In this document: one piece after another, positions 47,051-60,195 of the stretch
Numbering within the stretch: position 1 is the first letter of the stretch
How the letters are laid out: every line of letters starts with the position of its first letter
DNA from: Chamaecrista fasciculata
Lineage: Eukaryota; Streptophyta; Magnoliopsida; Fabales; Fabaceae
Assembly (NCBI GenBank): GCA_003254925.1
Contig: QANZ01001562.1
Span: forward strand, 62,001 to 126,000
Direction of reading: 5' to 3'
DNA length: 64,000 nucleotides
Translations under genes and position numbers: made by a program
Notes under the pieces: generated by a model
Databases searched by the model: none
Told to the model about the DNA's origin: nothing
What the model saw: the letters and a program-made list of their open reading frames with translations, nothing else

Positions 47051-47399
47051 TCTATTAGTCTAAAGGGTAAGTTTATAATGCAAAGTTTGATTCTTGACAT
47101 GGGATGTAATGGGTTATGAGCCAATAATATAATGACCCTTAGTCTCTTAGTTATGATGTGTCTCCATACACAGTTTTGATTGGTTGAAAAAGTTATTATT
47201 TTTTTATTATTTTTCAGCATTAAATTATATCAATGGCTATGATTATGCCACATCAGCAATTGCATTCTATGTCAAGAATTAAACTTTGCATTTTAGACTT
47301 ACCTAATCTAAAACATGAGTAGTATACGTATATATACCACATACTTAGCAAAGCTCGTGATTGCTTTTGTTTGAATAAAGTATCATTTTATCTTTATAA
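47051..47399. other. AT-rich intergenic DNA
   Basis: No gene or clear repeat structure seen between two mobile elements. Confidence 0.35.
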
Positions 47400-47836
47400 G
47401 ATAATGTAGACTTAGTCCCATAACATTTTTGTTGCAAGTTTAGTCTTATAATTTTGGCAAAGGTCTCAATTTGGTCCCATAACTTTTTTTGTTGCAATTT
47501 TGGTTCCATAATTTTTGAAAAAGTCTCACCGTTGATCCCAAGATGATTTCTATCCATTATATGCCGTTAAATCCACTTCACTCATATTTGTCACATCATC
47601 ATTAACTCAGTATGTCAGATCATCTTTAGCGACAGAAAATGGATGGAAATCAGTTTGGGATCAACGGTGAGACGTTTTCAGAAGTTATGAGACCAAACTT
47701 ACAACAAAAAAAAGTTATGGGATCAAATTGAGAAATTTGTCAAAGTTATGGAACTACAATTGTAACAAAAAAAAAGTTATTGGACCAAATTGAGACCTTT
47801 GCCAAAATTATGGGACCAAAGTGCACTTTAGCCTAT
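47400..47836. mobile_element. foldback element (TTTTGGTCCCATAA family, two arms)
   Basis: The left arm has tandem units of ggtcccataac plus a tttttttgttgcaa phrase and then ctcaccgttgatccc. The right arm has gggatcaacggtgag, acaacaaaaaaaagttat and gggaccaaagtgcacttta in reverse order. The stem is about 180 bases, around a loop containing tgtcacatcatcattaact. It is the same family as 53024-53430 and the half copy at 31782-32095. Confidence 0.75.
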
Positions 47837-48927
47837 ATATATATCGCCATAAAAAATATTATAAATTAGATACTTTGATTCTTTGAAAAATCTACTTTCA
47901 CTTTTAAGAACCCTATATTGAGCGTTTTAGAGGCGCGATTGTTATTTTTGCAACAATAAATCCTCTTAGAACTAAGTACAAAGTCACAATACCAATTTGG
48001 AAGTCTTTAAAAATTAAATACAAAATTTTAAGAAAATAAAACTGATACACAAATTAATTTATAAGAAACTGAAAGTATTTTGATTCAATACATAATTGAA
48101 AGTTGTGGGTGGCTAATGGCTTGACTTGAAACTTCAAACTTTAGAGTGAGTGGGTGAACACATAGCATGTGTGAAGCACATGCGATGCAAAGGAAATGTA
48201 GAAAAAGGTTAAAAGAGGAAGCACAAAGCCACCCACCTACCAACCATAAATCCACTATACTTCCTTTTGTTTACAAGAATAATGAGAGATCAATAACAGA
48301 ATTTTTAATTTTTAATTTTTAATTTGTATTTTTTATTTTTTATAAAGTCTTCGAATTTCAAATAAAATTTCCAACTTTTCCATATAAAAAGTTGATCAAA
48401 TTTGATTTTTGGATTTTATATATGTCTCTATATTGACTTGCTAAAACATGTTTTACGGTTGTTATATATATTCATCATACAGATACTGTTGTCATTGTCT
48501 TGATACGATAATCATAAGCCTACTGACTACTGTCTTTGTCATTGTAATCATAATTTTATTGTCATTATCGAGGCTACTGTATTATGATTTAATTAAATTA
48601 CGCACGTATATATGTATATATAATTCCAAAAACAATGTCTAAAATGCAGAGTATGGATTTTAGTAAGGGTTATTTGAATTGACCCACAAATCCACCAAAT
48701 TGATTCCAAATTTCTAAAATCCTCAGAATTGGAGAAGATAGTCTTCGCGATGAAGATATTTTTATTTTATATTAGATATATCCAATAGACAAATACTCAT
48801 TTAGATGAACATAATCAACATATAGGCTCATTAAATTAATTAAATTTTTATTATAATTAATCTAAAACTCATAAAATATTATTATTTTTCAATACTTAAG
48901 TTTTAAAATATAATTACAAACAACAAC

Positions 48928-48967
<40 letters not shown>

Positions 48968-49399
48968 GTAAAAAATAAAATAAAATAGTTCATCTTATCT
49001 ACACTTGCATGGGAGTATAATTGGGAGAGAATCACTAATTTTCAATTGTCATTACTTATTAGTAGCAAATATTTATATGTAGGGGACACACGTATTTTTG
49101 TTTAGTTACATCTTATTTACAATTGTTGAAAAAATCAAACAATTTGTGAAATTATAAATTTATATATATAAATATACACATAATCTTTTATCTTTAGAAA
49201 AAATAATGTCCTGGATTCAATTAACAGTCTCTGAATTGAGTTTGCCATCAAGAACAAAAGCATTTTTAGTCTTTAAATTATTTTGTTTTTGTCTAAAACA
49301 TAGTTCATTTAGAAGCAAGACAAAACCAAGTACAGTATAAACGAAAACAAAGTAAAAATAGTCAACTCCTCCCTAGCATAAGCATCACTAGACAAGATA
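47837..49399. other. AT-rich intergenic DNA with (AAT)n
   Basis: No exon seen. A trinucleotide AAT/TAA microsatellite of about 13 units lies at about 48925-48965. A short inverted pair, gcatgtg / cacatgc, occurs near 48167-48184. Confidence 0.4.
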
Positions 49400-49897
49400 T
49401 CAACTAACGAAGGTGAGGGAATTTATAACCCATCCAAGAGGACCCATCCTCGTGTCAGACAAATTGGCAAAACAATCATTTGTCAAGATAGCGGATCTAG
49501 GGATCCAACTATAGCTACAACCATATAAAGAACTGAAAACATAAATAATGACATCTAAAAAAGACAAACACTTGTACCAAAAAAAAAGACAAACACTTCC
49601 AATCAAAACAGCAAGTAACCCCAGTGGTTGCTCTAAAAAAAGACATAATCAGACTCAAAGCAACAATAAATATTTAATAAAACGCCGTCGTGGAAGCAGA
49701 ACAAAAACGACGTCGTGGGAGTACCTAACCCAAAAAAAACGCCACCGAGCACCAAAAAACTAGAGCCAAACCAGGAAGCCGTCGTGGAAAGCTTAATCTA
49801 AAGTCGCCTCCGCAGAGAAAGCCAAATCATATCGATGTCGTGGGAGCCGTGATCCAGAACGTCGTCGCTACACAATCCTAGAAATAAAGAAACACCC

Positions 49898-49931
<34 letters not shown>

Positions 49932-50060
49932 ACCAGGAATTTTCAACACTGCCTAGACGGAGAGTTACCACCCCTGTGCAGGAAAATAAAAGGGGGGGGG
50001 TGTACCACCGTTAGAAGGGTGGTAGCACTACTCTGTAAAGTGAAACACTAGGGAGAGAGA
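49400..50060. repeat. unidentified transposon-like segment with recurring CGTCGTGG motif
   Basis: This block is richer in G/C than its surroundings. The motif YGTCGTGG(A/G)A occurs four times between about 49680 and 49840. A (GA)n run with a poly-G tail lies at about 49900-49930, and a ccaccgttagaagggtggta hairpin near 50005-50027. The minus strand has a 68-codon ORF that resembles nothing I can name. It could be the end of a degraded retroelement, but I cannot assign a class. Confidence 0.35.
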
Positions 50061-51847
50061 GCAGAGAGAAAAAGCGACTAATTAGTCTCTAAATCTTAGA
50101 TATTAGCAAATATATAACAAAAGTCCAAATTGAAGAAGAGTTTCATAAATCTCTAAGGTATATTTGAATTGGGGATTAAGAAAAAAAAAAGAGAAGGGTG
50201 AAACATCTTCCCCTTATTTAAAAAGTAAAAAAATTAGACAAAGAGAATAGGAGGGGATTAATTTTTAATCCTTATTCTAGTTTACCTTCATAAATTTCAA
50301 ATATCTAAATTAAGGTATATTGGAAAATACAAATAGGGAAAAGGGTTACGGAAGCTTAATTTCCCCCTCCAATCTCTTTCAATCTCTAAATCTCCTAATT
50401 GCGAAACAAACTCTTAAAGCTTTGTTTTTAAGTCCTTTGATTCATAACAAACAATGAGAATTTTAGAGATGATAAAGATTTTTTGAGTCAATACTATCGT
50501 CCTGCCAAACAGTCACTTCTTCTTTATCACAATACAAAAACAGTCACTTCTTCTTTATCACAATACAAAAGATGTCAAATGTTTGGCATAATTTGAATAA
50601 AATAATTGAAGATTCTTCAATATCGATAAAAGCAATTTTAATAAAGTCATCAAAAGCATATAGTAGATTGATAGTCAGTTTAGTTTTAGCTCGTCAGATT
50701 TCAAAAGCTTTAGAGTTTATAGATTTGAAAGCCTCTTCAACTTCTTCATTGTGCCTATAAAATCCATAATTTGATACGGGAATCATCGAGTGACTTTTTA
50801 GTAAAAAAATTCCTTGTAAAAAATTGTGTTGTACTTTCTTTTAAATTGAATTTAAGGCAATGATATAAAAGTAACAATAGCCACAACAATACAATTAATG
50901 AGTCTATTTCTCTTTTAAGATTTTTTTTAATAAAAAAGTTAAATGAAGAGAAAAACTGGAACTTTTTCAAGTAAATCCCTTCAATTTATGAGATTAAGAG
51001 ACTAATCATGTTTGTTTAGATTGTCTTAGTCTCTTCTCCCACCTTTAATCATTGATTTTTTAGTGTATTATTTTGTTTGTGTAAATGTGTGTATATGACC
51101 AGTTTTGTTTTATCTTTAAAGTACATAATCCTGAATTAAAGTTTCATCCTTGTTTCACCATTAGTTTTTTTATTTCATTCCATAATATACAGATATAAGA
51201 ATAATTTGTTATTTCATACATAATAAAACTAAAACAACTAATAAGTCCACAATTGTATACTTTTTGTTGAATTGTGTAATCTTATCAATTGAATTTTTTT
51301 TGTTGGGAACGAACTTTCAATTCCAAACTAAGCTAATTAGTCTGTATGAGTTGTTTTTGTGAGGTTAACAATTGACCCAATCTATTAAGATTTAAGCACC
51401 CTCTATACTATGATTTTATGAAACTTGAATGGAATATATCTCATTTCCTACTGGAACTAAATTGACTTCATGAATTCTTGTTGGTTGAAATGAACATTCC
51501 TAGTTAAGCAACTAACGGCAATTTGAAACAAAAACGACCGACCACGTTGTGCTGTTGCTTGTCGTTTTTCCCTTGTCACGAATGCTGAGTTTGTTTTCAC
51601 AATATTCTCCATGATTCTTTTGGATACTGTGGGTTTTTTCCACCGTCACGTCTTTTTGTTTACACTAACCATTTGATTATTAGAGTTTGATTATCACACC
51701 CAATCTAATTTTTATTTAATACTCCTTTAATTTTGTTAGTATAGTTAGTAATTAAAGTCTCACATTGGATAAGTTATAGAATTGAGAAAGGGTATATAAA
51801 TGATTGTTAAGTCATTTATAATAATTGAATTATATATATATATATAT
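50061..51847. other. AT-rich intergenic DNA with a short tandem duplication
   Basis: At 50510-50570 a 31-base unit (cagtcacttcttctttatca followed by caatacaaaa) is present twice in tandem. No exon or element boundary is clear elsewhere. Confidence 0.4.
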
Positions 51848-52330
51848 ATGTCAAAAATGGGCATTTGGGGCTTCTGGCTAATAATTAATTTTAATTATTG
51901 TTTTTTTTCGAATTGATTAATTAATTAATTAATTAATTCGAATTATAAACAGAGAAGTGTCCATTCATGAACAGCCATGAACATTCATTATTTACAGAGA
52001 ATTCAGTTTAATCCTGAAGAGACGTGATTGTTCACTTTTAAACAGATATGAATGTTCATTTATAAAAGGTTGTAACTTGTTATTTATGTTAGAATCTGAA
52101 AGGTTGTATCTGTTCAGATTTTTCCTATAAATAACACTTCTTCTCAAAAAAACAGAGCATCTCATATTCAACTTATCTTTCTCTGTTTTGTGTTCAGAAG
52201 GTGTTATAGTATTGCTGGCTATAACACCAGGCTTTGTAAATCCTGGAGAAAATCTGCCATAAACATCCAGCAGCATACAAATAGTGGGAGCTTAATTTCC
52301 TTAAAGACAGTGACCACACTATCAAAGCCT
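51848..52330 (+). mobile_element. LTR-like retrotransposon remnant
   Basis: It starts TGTCAAAAATGGGCATTTGG just after a (TA)n run. It contains the TATA-like cctataaataac near 52126 followed by acagagcatctcatattc. It then continues with tataacaccaggctttgtaa and cagcagcatacaaatagtgg, a style I associate with the leader next to plant Ty1/copia LTRs. No gag or pol reading frame is present. Boundaries on the right are not defined. Confidence 0.45.
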
Positions 52331-53023
52331 ACTCTGTTTTCGTGTTCTATCAAAAGCCTACTATATTCTTCTAACAAATTTGTCGCTATATATATATCGC
52401 ATGAAGTTCATTTCAAAATTCACTCTTTATTGCAAGAGAAAGATGACGTGGAGAAATTTTATTAGCTTATGGCCGGAGAAGACACTCTTTTAATCATTTG
52501 TTTCAACTTAATTAATATTAATTATTTCATCAAGTTTGCTATGGGAGGTACGGTGGACAAGTTTTTCTTTCCAGCTTTTAATCATTTATAAATCAACCAT
52601 CAAATTGTATTAAAAAAAAAATCAATCATCAGACAAACTAAAATTAAAGCAAAATAAATAAATAAAATCATAACAATGAGTATTTAAGAAGAGAAGAATC
52701 AATGATTTAATTAAATGAGATAAAATATAATTATTGGTTAAATATAAGACTAAAGTATAACTTTCTTTTTATCCATCCGATATATGAGATTTCGTTTTAA
52801 GTAATTCAAATTTGATCCGTATGGTATGGTAAAAAGAGACTCTCATAATAAAGATAATCCTATTTACAAAGTTTTGAATTTAAGACTTTATTTAAGCAAT
52901 ACCAAATAATTTATCATTTGAGCCAATTTATTGTTACCACCTAAAATATATATAGTTTTGACATTGAGATTAAGAGTAGAATCAACAAAATGATTAATTA
53001 AATAAAATGATAGATAAAATAAC
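52331..53023. other. AT-rich intergenic DNA
   Basis: No gene seen. Confidence 0.35.
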
Positions 53024-53430
53024 GGCTAAAGTGTACTTTTGGTCCAATAATTTTGACAAAAGTCTCAATTTGGTTCCATAACTTTTTTGTTGCAATTTTG
53101 GTCCTACAACTTTGGCAAAGGTCTCAATTTGGTCCCATAGCTTTTTTTGTTGCAATTTTGGTCTCATAACTTTTGAAAACGTCTCGTCGTTGGTTTCAAG
53201 CTGATTTTTATCCATTATCTGTCGTTAAATACATTTCACCCATATTTGTCATATAATCATTTAACTCACTATGTCAGATCATCTTTAACGCCAGAAAATG
53301 AATGGAATCAGCTTGGGACCAACGGTGAGACGTTTTCAGAAATTATGGGACCAAAATTGCAACAAAAAAAGTTATGGGACCAAATTGAGATATTTTTCAA
53401 AGTTATGGGACCAAAAATGCACTTTAGCCT
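53024..53430. mobile_element. foldback element (TTTTGGTCCCATAA family, two arms)
   Basis: The left end GGCTAAAGTGTACTTTTGGTCC and the minus strand of the right end AGGCTAAAGTGCATTTTTGG pair. Arms of about 150-180 bases are built of ggtcccata and gttgcaattttggtc units and a central ccaacggtgagacgtttt / aaaacgtctcgtcgttgg pair. It is about 5.6 kb from the sister copy at 47400-47836 and very similar to it in both arms and loop. Confidence 0.8.
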
Positions 53431-55599
53431 AAAATAAAATAAGTGTATAGCTTATAATTAAACAAGAGAACAACGTGTTTGTGTACATTGTACACTCAGC
53501 ATTTTTTACTTCTCACGCCGTTCTTATTATTCTCGTGCATGCATATATTCCCAAAGGACGAACTACAATTTGAATTTGAACAATATATTAAAAGATTGGG
53601 GAAATTAAATACTACAAGTTATTTAGAAATATTTATTTCGAGGAATTAAAGCACTGGCCAAGTTTTATATAAAAATGATTTCAAGTTTCAACCAAGTTTT
53701 AAAAGCAGTTTTTCCATCTAAAAAGGAAAACGGGTCAAAACTTCTTAAAAAGAAAATTGAAGTTAATAGTTATATTAAAATCATTTATAGTAAGGAGTGT
53801 AGAAGAAGGAGATTGTAAGAAAAGCAGCGAAATTCACAAGGGTGCCAGTTGTAAGTCAAAAAGAGACAGCCAAATATTTGATAATTAATTAGATAATCTT
53901 AGGCTGAATAATAATTTGTAAGAACTTTATTTTTTATTTCATTACATTTTTCCTATAATTTCAGAGACAAGAAAGTTTGTCAATCCTGCTCTACTTCAAT
54001 TCGTTGCTTTTAGTTTTCACCATTTGACAATCATGATTTTTAATTATTTTAATATATATTCCTCAAATACAATTTCTCATTATTAGAATAATCGATAAAT
54101 ATGTAATAAGTAGTTAAAAAATAATTTATTATATTTTAAAATCATATTTCAATTTTAAAACAATAAATAAATCATTTGATATTTATATAATTTTCGTCAC
54201 TTATGTAGTGTAATTTTGGGTCCGATCTAACATAAGTTGTTGACACTTTTTATTAACCCAAAAGATAATTTGTCAAAAGTAATTAATGTCTTGTAATCAA
54301 ATTTGAAACGAAAAAGATATGATTAACTTTATCTGTTTCACTGTAAAACGAAAAATTCACTTTTCAAAACTTAATTTAAACTCAATAAAAATAACATGTA
54401 ACTTGACATTCGCTACCTTTAAATTTAACTTAGAAACCTTAAAACTAAAATTATAACAAAAAAAAAAACAAAATAAGAAGTCAGATTGTAATTTACTTAG
54501 AAATAAGAGATCAAATTTCACTTTTTTTTTTTTTAAAAAAAAAAGCATATTAGCGAGCAAAAGACAATGATGACCAAATATTCTGCTCCAGCTCCCACCT
54601 GATTTCGATCTCTCGAATTTCACCATACACCAAATATACATCAATACACACTTTAGTTTGAAGCATCACTACTGTTAGCTACTGAACTCCACCTAACTCA
54701 ACACAAAAGTCACAAACTCATCTTAAGTAGACTATTTTAAAATGTATACATAATTTTAAAAAATATTTTGTATTTATTTTAAAACAATTCAATAATTTTT
54801 TTCTAAAAAAATGAAAGCTCTGTTGAAAAATCCAACTCTATTTGTTATACAAAATTCACCACATGACAAAGAATACTCTCGAGGAGCCACATTTCCCTTT
54901 TGCTCTTTTCAATGACAATAACGCGAGATCGCATGCCCATTTCATTTGCCACCGCCACAAGCAAAACTACTATGTCGTACATCCAAAGCAAACGACCACT
55001 TTCCTAATGCCGTTTTACAATACAATGGGCTTTTGCATTTAATTAATTCTCACCGAAAATGACCATCATAAATGTTACTTATAAATTGATAGTACAAAAC
55101 AAAACAAAACAAACATGATTAGTTTACCTCAAATTCAAACAAATACTACAATTGTAATTCAAACAGTTAGAGTTGGTTCGAGTATTTAATTCAATGTGGA
55201 GGTTCGCAAATTCATACGTACTATTTCAGAAAAAGGCTGATTTTTTTTGTTGTATAAAGAAAACGTTGAATTTTGTAAGAAATTAATTAATTACCCAAAA
55301 AAATAGAAGGAGCGTGTTGGGCCCCACAACCGCAACACGTGGACACTCACCTCCACGGCTTCATCTTCTTTGCGCAAAACCCTGATTTCCTTTCTGAAAG
55401 ACAACAAACAAAGAAAAAAATTAAAAAAACATAAATCATAAATGTGAAAATGTTTGTTAGCAAATTAGTAAATGAGACTGGAGGATATTATCAAAAAAAA
55501 TAAAAATAAAAATGAGACTGGAGGAGAGAGAGAAGGCACTTACCTTGTGCTCCTAGAGAGAGAAAGTACGACCTTATTTTTTTTCTGGTAGGAAGCAAA
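53431..55599. other. AT-rich intergenic DNA upstream of the NAT gene
   Basis: No exon seen. At about 54290-54360 the phrase gaaacgaaaaagatatgatt resembles the middle of family A foldbacks and may be a fragment. A perfect G-box, CACGTG, lies at 55336-55341 in a promoter-like stretch. Confidence 0.4.
55336..55341. promoter_or_regulatory. G-box (CACGTG) upstream of the NAT gene
   Basis: A perfect CACGTGG core about 300 bases upstream of the putative leader exon of the NAT gene. Function is inferred from position. Confidence 0.35.
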
Positions 55600-56237
55600 A
55601 GGAGCTCAATATTTTTCTGGTAGTATCTAGTGAGAGAGGGAGGAGAGAGAAACTTCAGTCTTCTTCATACATTTTTTCTTCTTCTTCTTCTTCTTCTTCG
55701 TTTGTTCTAGCCTAGCTAGCATTGGAGTCTTTTCTTTTCTAATCCTCTCACAGCTTCTGTTTTCTTTCTTCCTTTACCTCCGCTTTTCACTGAACGTTTC
55801 TTTTTGCGTGTGGGTCACCTGCGTTTTTGACTTTATAGTCCTCCACTTGATTTTGCTTACTCCGATTCCCTCAGACATTGCTAAAAGGTACTTTTCCTCG
55901 TCTTTCTTGTTAATTTTCGCAATTATTGTAAGTTTGTAACTATTACTCTCACATGACTAGCTACACTCTAGGATGATGCCTCTAGTTACACTATCATTTT
56001 CTCCCTAGTGGAGTTCCATTTCTGTCATTTTCTTCTCCGCTAAGTAGGTAGCCATTCTAGGTACCTCACTGTTAGTTCCTGTTCATTCCTTTTTGTAAAA
56101 ACCTTTTTTCTCCACCTAAGCACTCTCTCTAACATTGGGGATCAGATTTGCTCTCAGATTTGTGGGATCTCAGATTCGCTGGTTCTTTTAATTTATTATT
56201 TAGAGTGTTGCAGTTTCAGAAATCGGAGGGAAAAACC
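55600..56237 (+). promoter_or_regulatory. NAT gene leader with putative 5'-UTR intron
   Basis: A (CTT)n run lies at about 55677-55699 in a pyrimidine-rich leader. The donor ctaaaagGTACTT at 55888 and the acceptors gttgcAG (56213) or tttcAG (56219) would define a leader intron of about 330 bases that ends just before the ATG at 56238. This is inferred from splice-site form only. Confidence 0.45.
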
Positions 56238-59200
56238 ATGGCGGGAGGAGGAGGAGGCCCAGCAAAAGCAGATGAGCCACAACCACACCCACCGAAGGAT
56301 CAGCTTCCAAATATTTCTTACTGCATTACAAGTCCTCCACCATGGCGTGAGTTTCTCTGATCTTAGATTTGAAATCTTATGTTTCTTTTATGAAGTATTG
56401 TTCAGGAAAAAAAAAAAAAAGTCCATAGTTCTTAACCAGATTCTTCTTTATTCATATGGTATATTTAAGGCATGTTTGTTATGCTAACATTGTTTGGACA
56501 CGTTATTTCTGTATCTATTTGTCAAAAGTTGCTTTTAATAAATTCTTTCCTTCCGTTTGCCTGGTTGTTAATACGCTCTTTCCCTAAGACACAGTTATAT
56601 TCCCCCTTTTTAGGGAGGGTTGGCACTATTTTGCGTTTCTTGCAGTTTCATTTTTACTTTTTAGCATCGCTCAGGGAACGCATGTATAAAGAGATAAAAT
56701 AAATTTAATAAAAAAGGGGTATCTATTCATTTCCATATCTCTGGATCTTTTAATTCATGAATATTGCACTCATGCTTAAAATTAATACAAAGATTCTTCC
56801 CGGCTCGGGAAAACCTTCTGGATTCCTAAATGCTTTAATGAGACTATGTCACCCATTTAGATTAGATACTTCTCGAACCGTCCAATTTGGAAAAATAATT
56901 TGATCCCTGCTAAAGATTGCAAAATATCTTTATTTAAAAATTAAAAATGTTATTCTCTTTAATTGTATTTTATAAGTTGTTGAACTTGTTGGAGGATTTA
57001 CAATACCACTAGGCCATACAATGAACAGGTAATTGAACAAAGCTGCTAAAACTTAAGTGATGGTTTTATTTTCGTTAAATTGTTTCTCTAATTATATCAT
57101 CATTCTACGTAGTTTATGATCTAAGACCGTCCCTTTTACTCCCCTCTCCTGCTGTAGTTGGTTGAAACTTTTGGGTAAGATATGTGCCTTTTGTTTTTCT
57201 TCTTTAATTTTGACGAAAAGTTTGGGATATTCTGATGCAGCTGAGGCCATACTTCTTGGTTTTCAACATTATCTTGTGATGCTGGGTACAACTGTGCTCA
57301 TTCCCACTGCTCTTGTTCCCCAGATGGGAGGTGGCAATGTAAGCAATAAAAGTAAACTTTACTGAAAACAACATTGATTATACTAAGTAATGATACTGAG
57401 ATAGGAAACCAACTATGTGATTGAAGTCTCATTTTATTCAGCCAAAACTAAAAGAGAAAAAGAAAATTAATATTCATTTGTTTGCAGGAGGAGAAGGCAC
57501 AAGTTATCCAAACACTACTCTTTGTAGCTGGTATAAACACACTGCTGCAGACACTTTTTGGAACTCGCCTGCCTGCTGTTATTGGAGGCTCTTACACCTT
57601 TGTTCCAACGACAATCTCAATTATTCTGGCTGGTCGATTCAGTGATGTTGCAGATCCTATAGAGGTCTTCTGATCAGAATGCATCTTGCTATATTGAATA
57701 GTCATGATTGATATGTTTGCTATATCATTTCAAATTGCAATAGAACTGATGCAACCGATAATCAGACTGCCATATGTTTCGTAATAATATTGTTATTAAT
57801 TATAAACAAATCTCCAATTTTTAAGCATCATTTGTAGAGTAACATATGTTTCATAAGGGGACGAAGGGCACAAATTTAACTAAGTGCAGATTAAAGCACC
57901 AGACTGTGGTTTTTATTTAAATGAAACTGTATAATCACATTTTTTTTTCCTATTCAGAGATTCAAGAGGATAATGCGGGCAATCCAAGGCGCTCTTATTG
58001 TTGCTTCAACTCTTCAGATAGTACTAGGCTTTAGTGGCCTCTGGCGTAATGTTGCAAGGTTGGTATGGTTCTTTGTAGAAAGTAGCTGGGTTATGCTTTC
58101 TTGGTCTTCGTTTTTAGATTAAGAAAAATCAACATCATACACAGTTTAAAATATCATCTTTATGAAGTTGTTAATCTAAGCTGAATTAGTGTTTGAAATA
58201 AAAACTGTACTGAAGTATTTAAGCAGTTTATGCAATTGATTTTTATAGAATATCAAAACCCATATTCTGAAAATAATACAAGTAAATGTTCTTGTGGTTG
58301 AGGATGTAAGTGACACAAGTTCCAATTTCATCTTCAGGTTCTTAAGCCCACTTTCAGCAGTTCCTTTGGTATCCCTTGTTGGTTTTGGGCTGTATGAGTT
58401 AGGTTTTCCGGGGGTAAGCCTTATTTTACATTTTTGCATGATCATGTGCAAGTTAAGTCGATATTAGTGTTCCATATTGATGTCTGTCTTGGATGTAGGT
58501 TGCTAAATGTGTGGAGATTGGGTTGCCACAACTTATATTGCTAGTATTTGTTTCACAGGTATAGTTCTTTGGAGTGTCACACATTCTGTCTAAAATGTCT
58601 AATCCGCCGCATAATGTTCATATTTTACATTGATCTTTTATCTAGTTACCTTCATAGCATGATTGTTTCTGCAAGACTAAGTGTGTTCGTGGTTGTCGTG
58701 CAGTACATGCCACATGTGTTACACTCAGGAAAACATGTCTTTGATCGTTTTGCTGTTATATTTACAATTGCAATTGTGTGGATATATGCTTTTCTCCTCA
58801 CTGTTGGGGGTGCCTATAATCATGCTGCACCAAAGACACAGGTTACCTGCCGCACTGATCGTTCTGGACTTATAGATGGTGCTCCCTGGTTAGTTGTGCG
58901 GTTTCTTAGATTCTTAAATCTCAGTAGTATTTTTTTTTTTTGTGACCAAGTGATTATGAACGTCTCTTGCTTGTGAAAAGGATAAGAGGGTTGTGGGGAG
59001 GGTGGGGGGATTTGAATTTTATGTGTGCTCATTATTGATGAAGCTGAATAAAATGCATGTGATACATATCTCTTTTTCCAGCTTGATTTTCGTTTCCTCC
59101 ATCTGAGTGTATGACTGACAATTGTTTTGGGACTGATTAGCCGAGAATCTTTTTGGACATTATACCTACCATTGTTGTATACTGTATATGCTAGTTCAAA

Positions 59201-60144
59201 CAAAAGAAGCTCAAGATGCTATGTCACCTGTTTTCATTCCTTTTCTTCTTCTCTTTTGTTCCTAAATTTTGTATGACTTGTAATTCCAAAAATCCCAGCT
59301 GTTGAATGCATCATCATATTATTCTGGGCAAGCTAGTTGTTTGCCATGAGGCTGTTGACTCATTGTGTTGTGAATTTGGAAGAAGGATTCAGTGAATCAT
59401 TTTCTGGTTTATTTTTGTCTTATTTGTTATTTTTGAAATCTTTTCTGTAATATCATTATTTTAACCACGTGTTCTTGAGATTTTAGTATTTTGCTATCTG
59501 CATTCTGGGATTAGCTTTGAGTTGAAACTTATAAGGGACAATTTGTTATAAAATTTGGGTTTTCAGGATAAGAATTCCATATCCCTTTCAATGGGGAGCA
59601 CCTTCATTTGATGCAGGCGAAGCCTTTGCCATGATGATGGCATCCTTTGTTACTCTTGTAGAGGTAATTTTGTTCTTCAAGTCTTTTGTTTCAGCGGAAA
59701 TTCCATTATGTTTAACAATTGGTTTTCTCCTATTTGAACAATTATTTTTTTAAGCTTCCATATTCATCTTTTTCTCTGGTCTTAAAACTTTGTTACCAGG
59801 TTTTTAGTCATCAAAGAGTCAGATAGCATACCACTCTAACCTTCCTTATCGCAGTTAGCCAGTTACCATCTAGCAATTTTATCCTTTTGTTTAAAAATGT
59901 CACAAATATGGTGGTGGGTTGGTATCATGGGGAAGTTTGGAAAAAGCTTCAGGTGCTGAAATCAGGTTTTATTTATGAGCAGTTGTAGATAGAGTTTGAT
60001 ATTTTACACAAATGGCATCAAGGAACCTACAAAATACAACCCAAAAGCTCTAATTCTGGCTGGATTAAGCGGCCTTAGTGAAAATGAACTTTGCCATAAA
60101 ACATTGCTAATCGAGTTGGAGATATGCTGCCTGGTAAAATAAAA

Positions 60145-60195
<51 letters not shown>

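Noticed and set aside
49400..49606. A 68-codon minus-strand ORF (MIGSVCLFFWYKC...) considered as a retroelement protein fragment
   Set aside because: It is short, hydrophobic and without any reverse transcriptase, integrase or gag motif. Only the surrounding repeat block is reported.
58820..59203. A 127-codon antisense ORF over the NAT gene
   Set aside because: It covers an exon-intron junction of a well-supported gene on the other strand and has no family resemblance.
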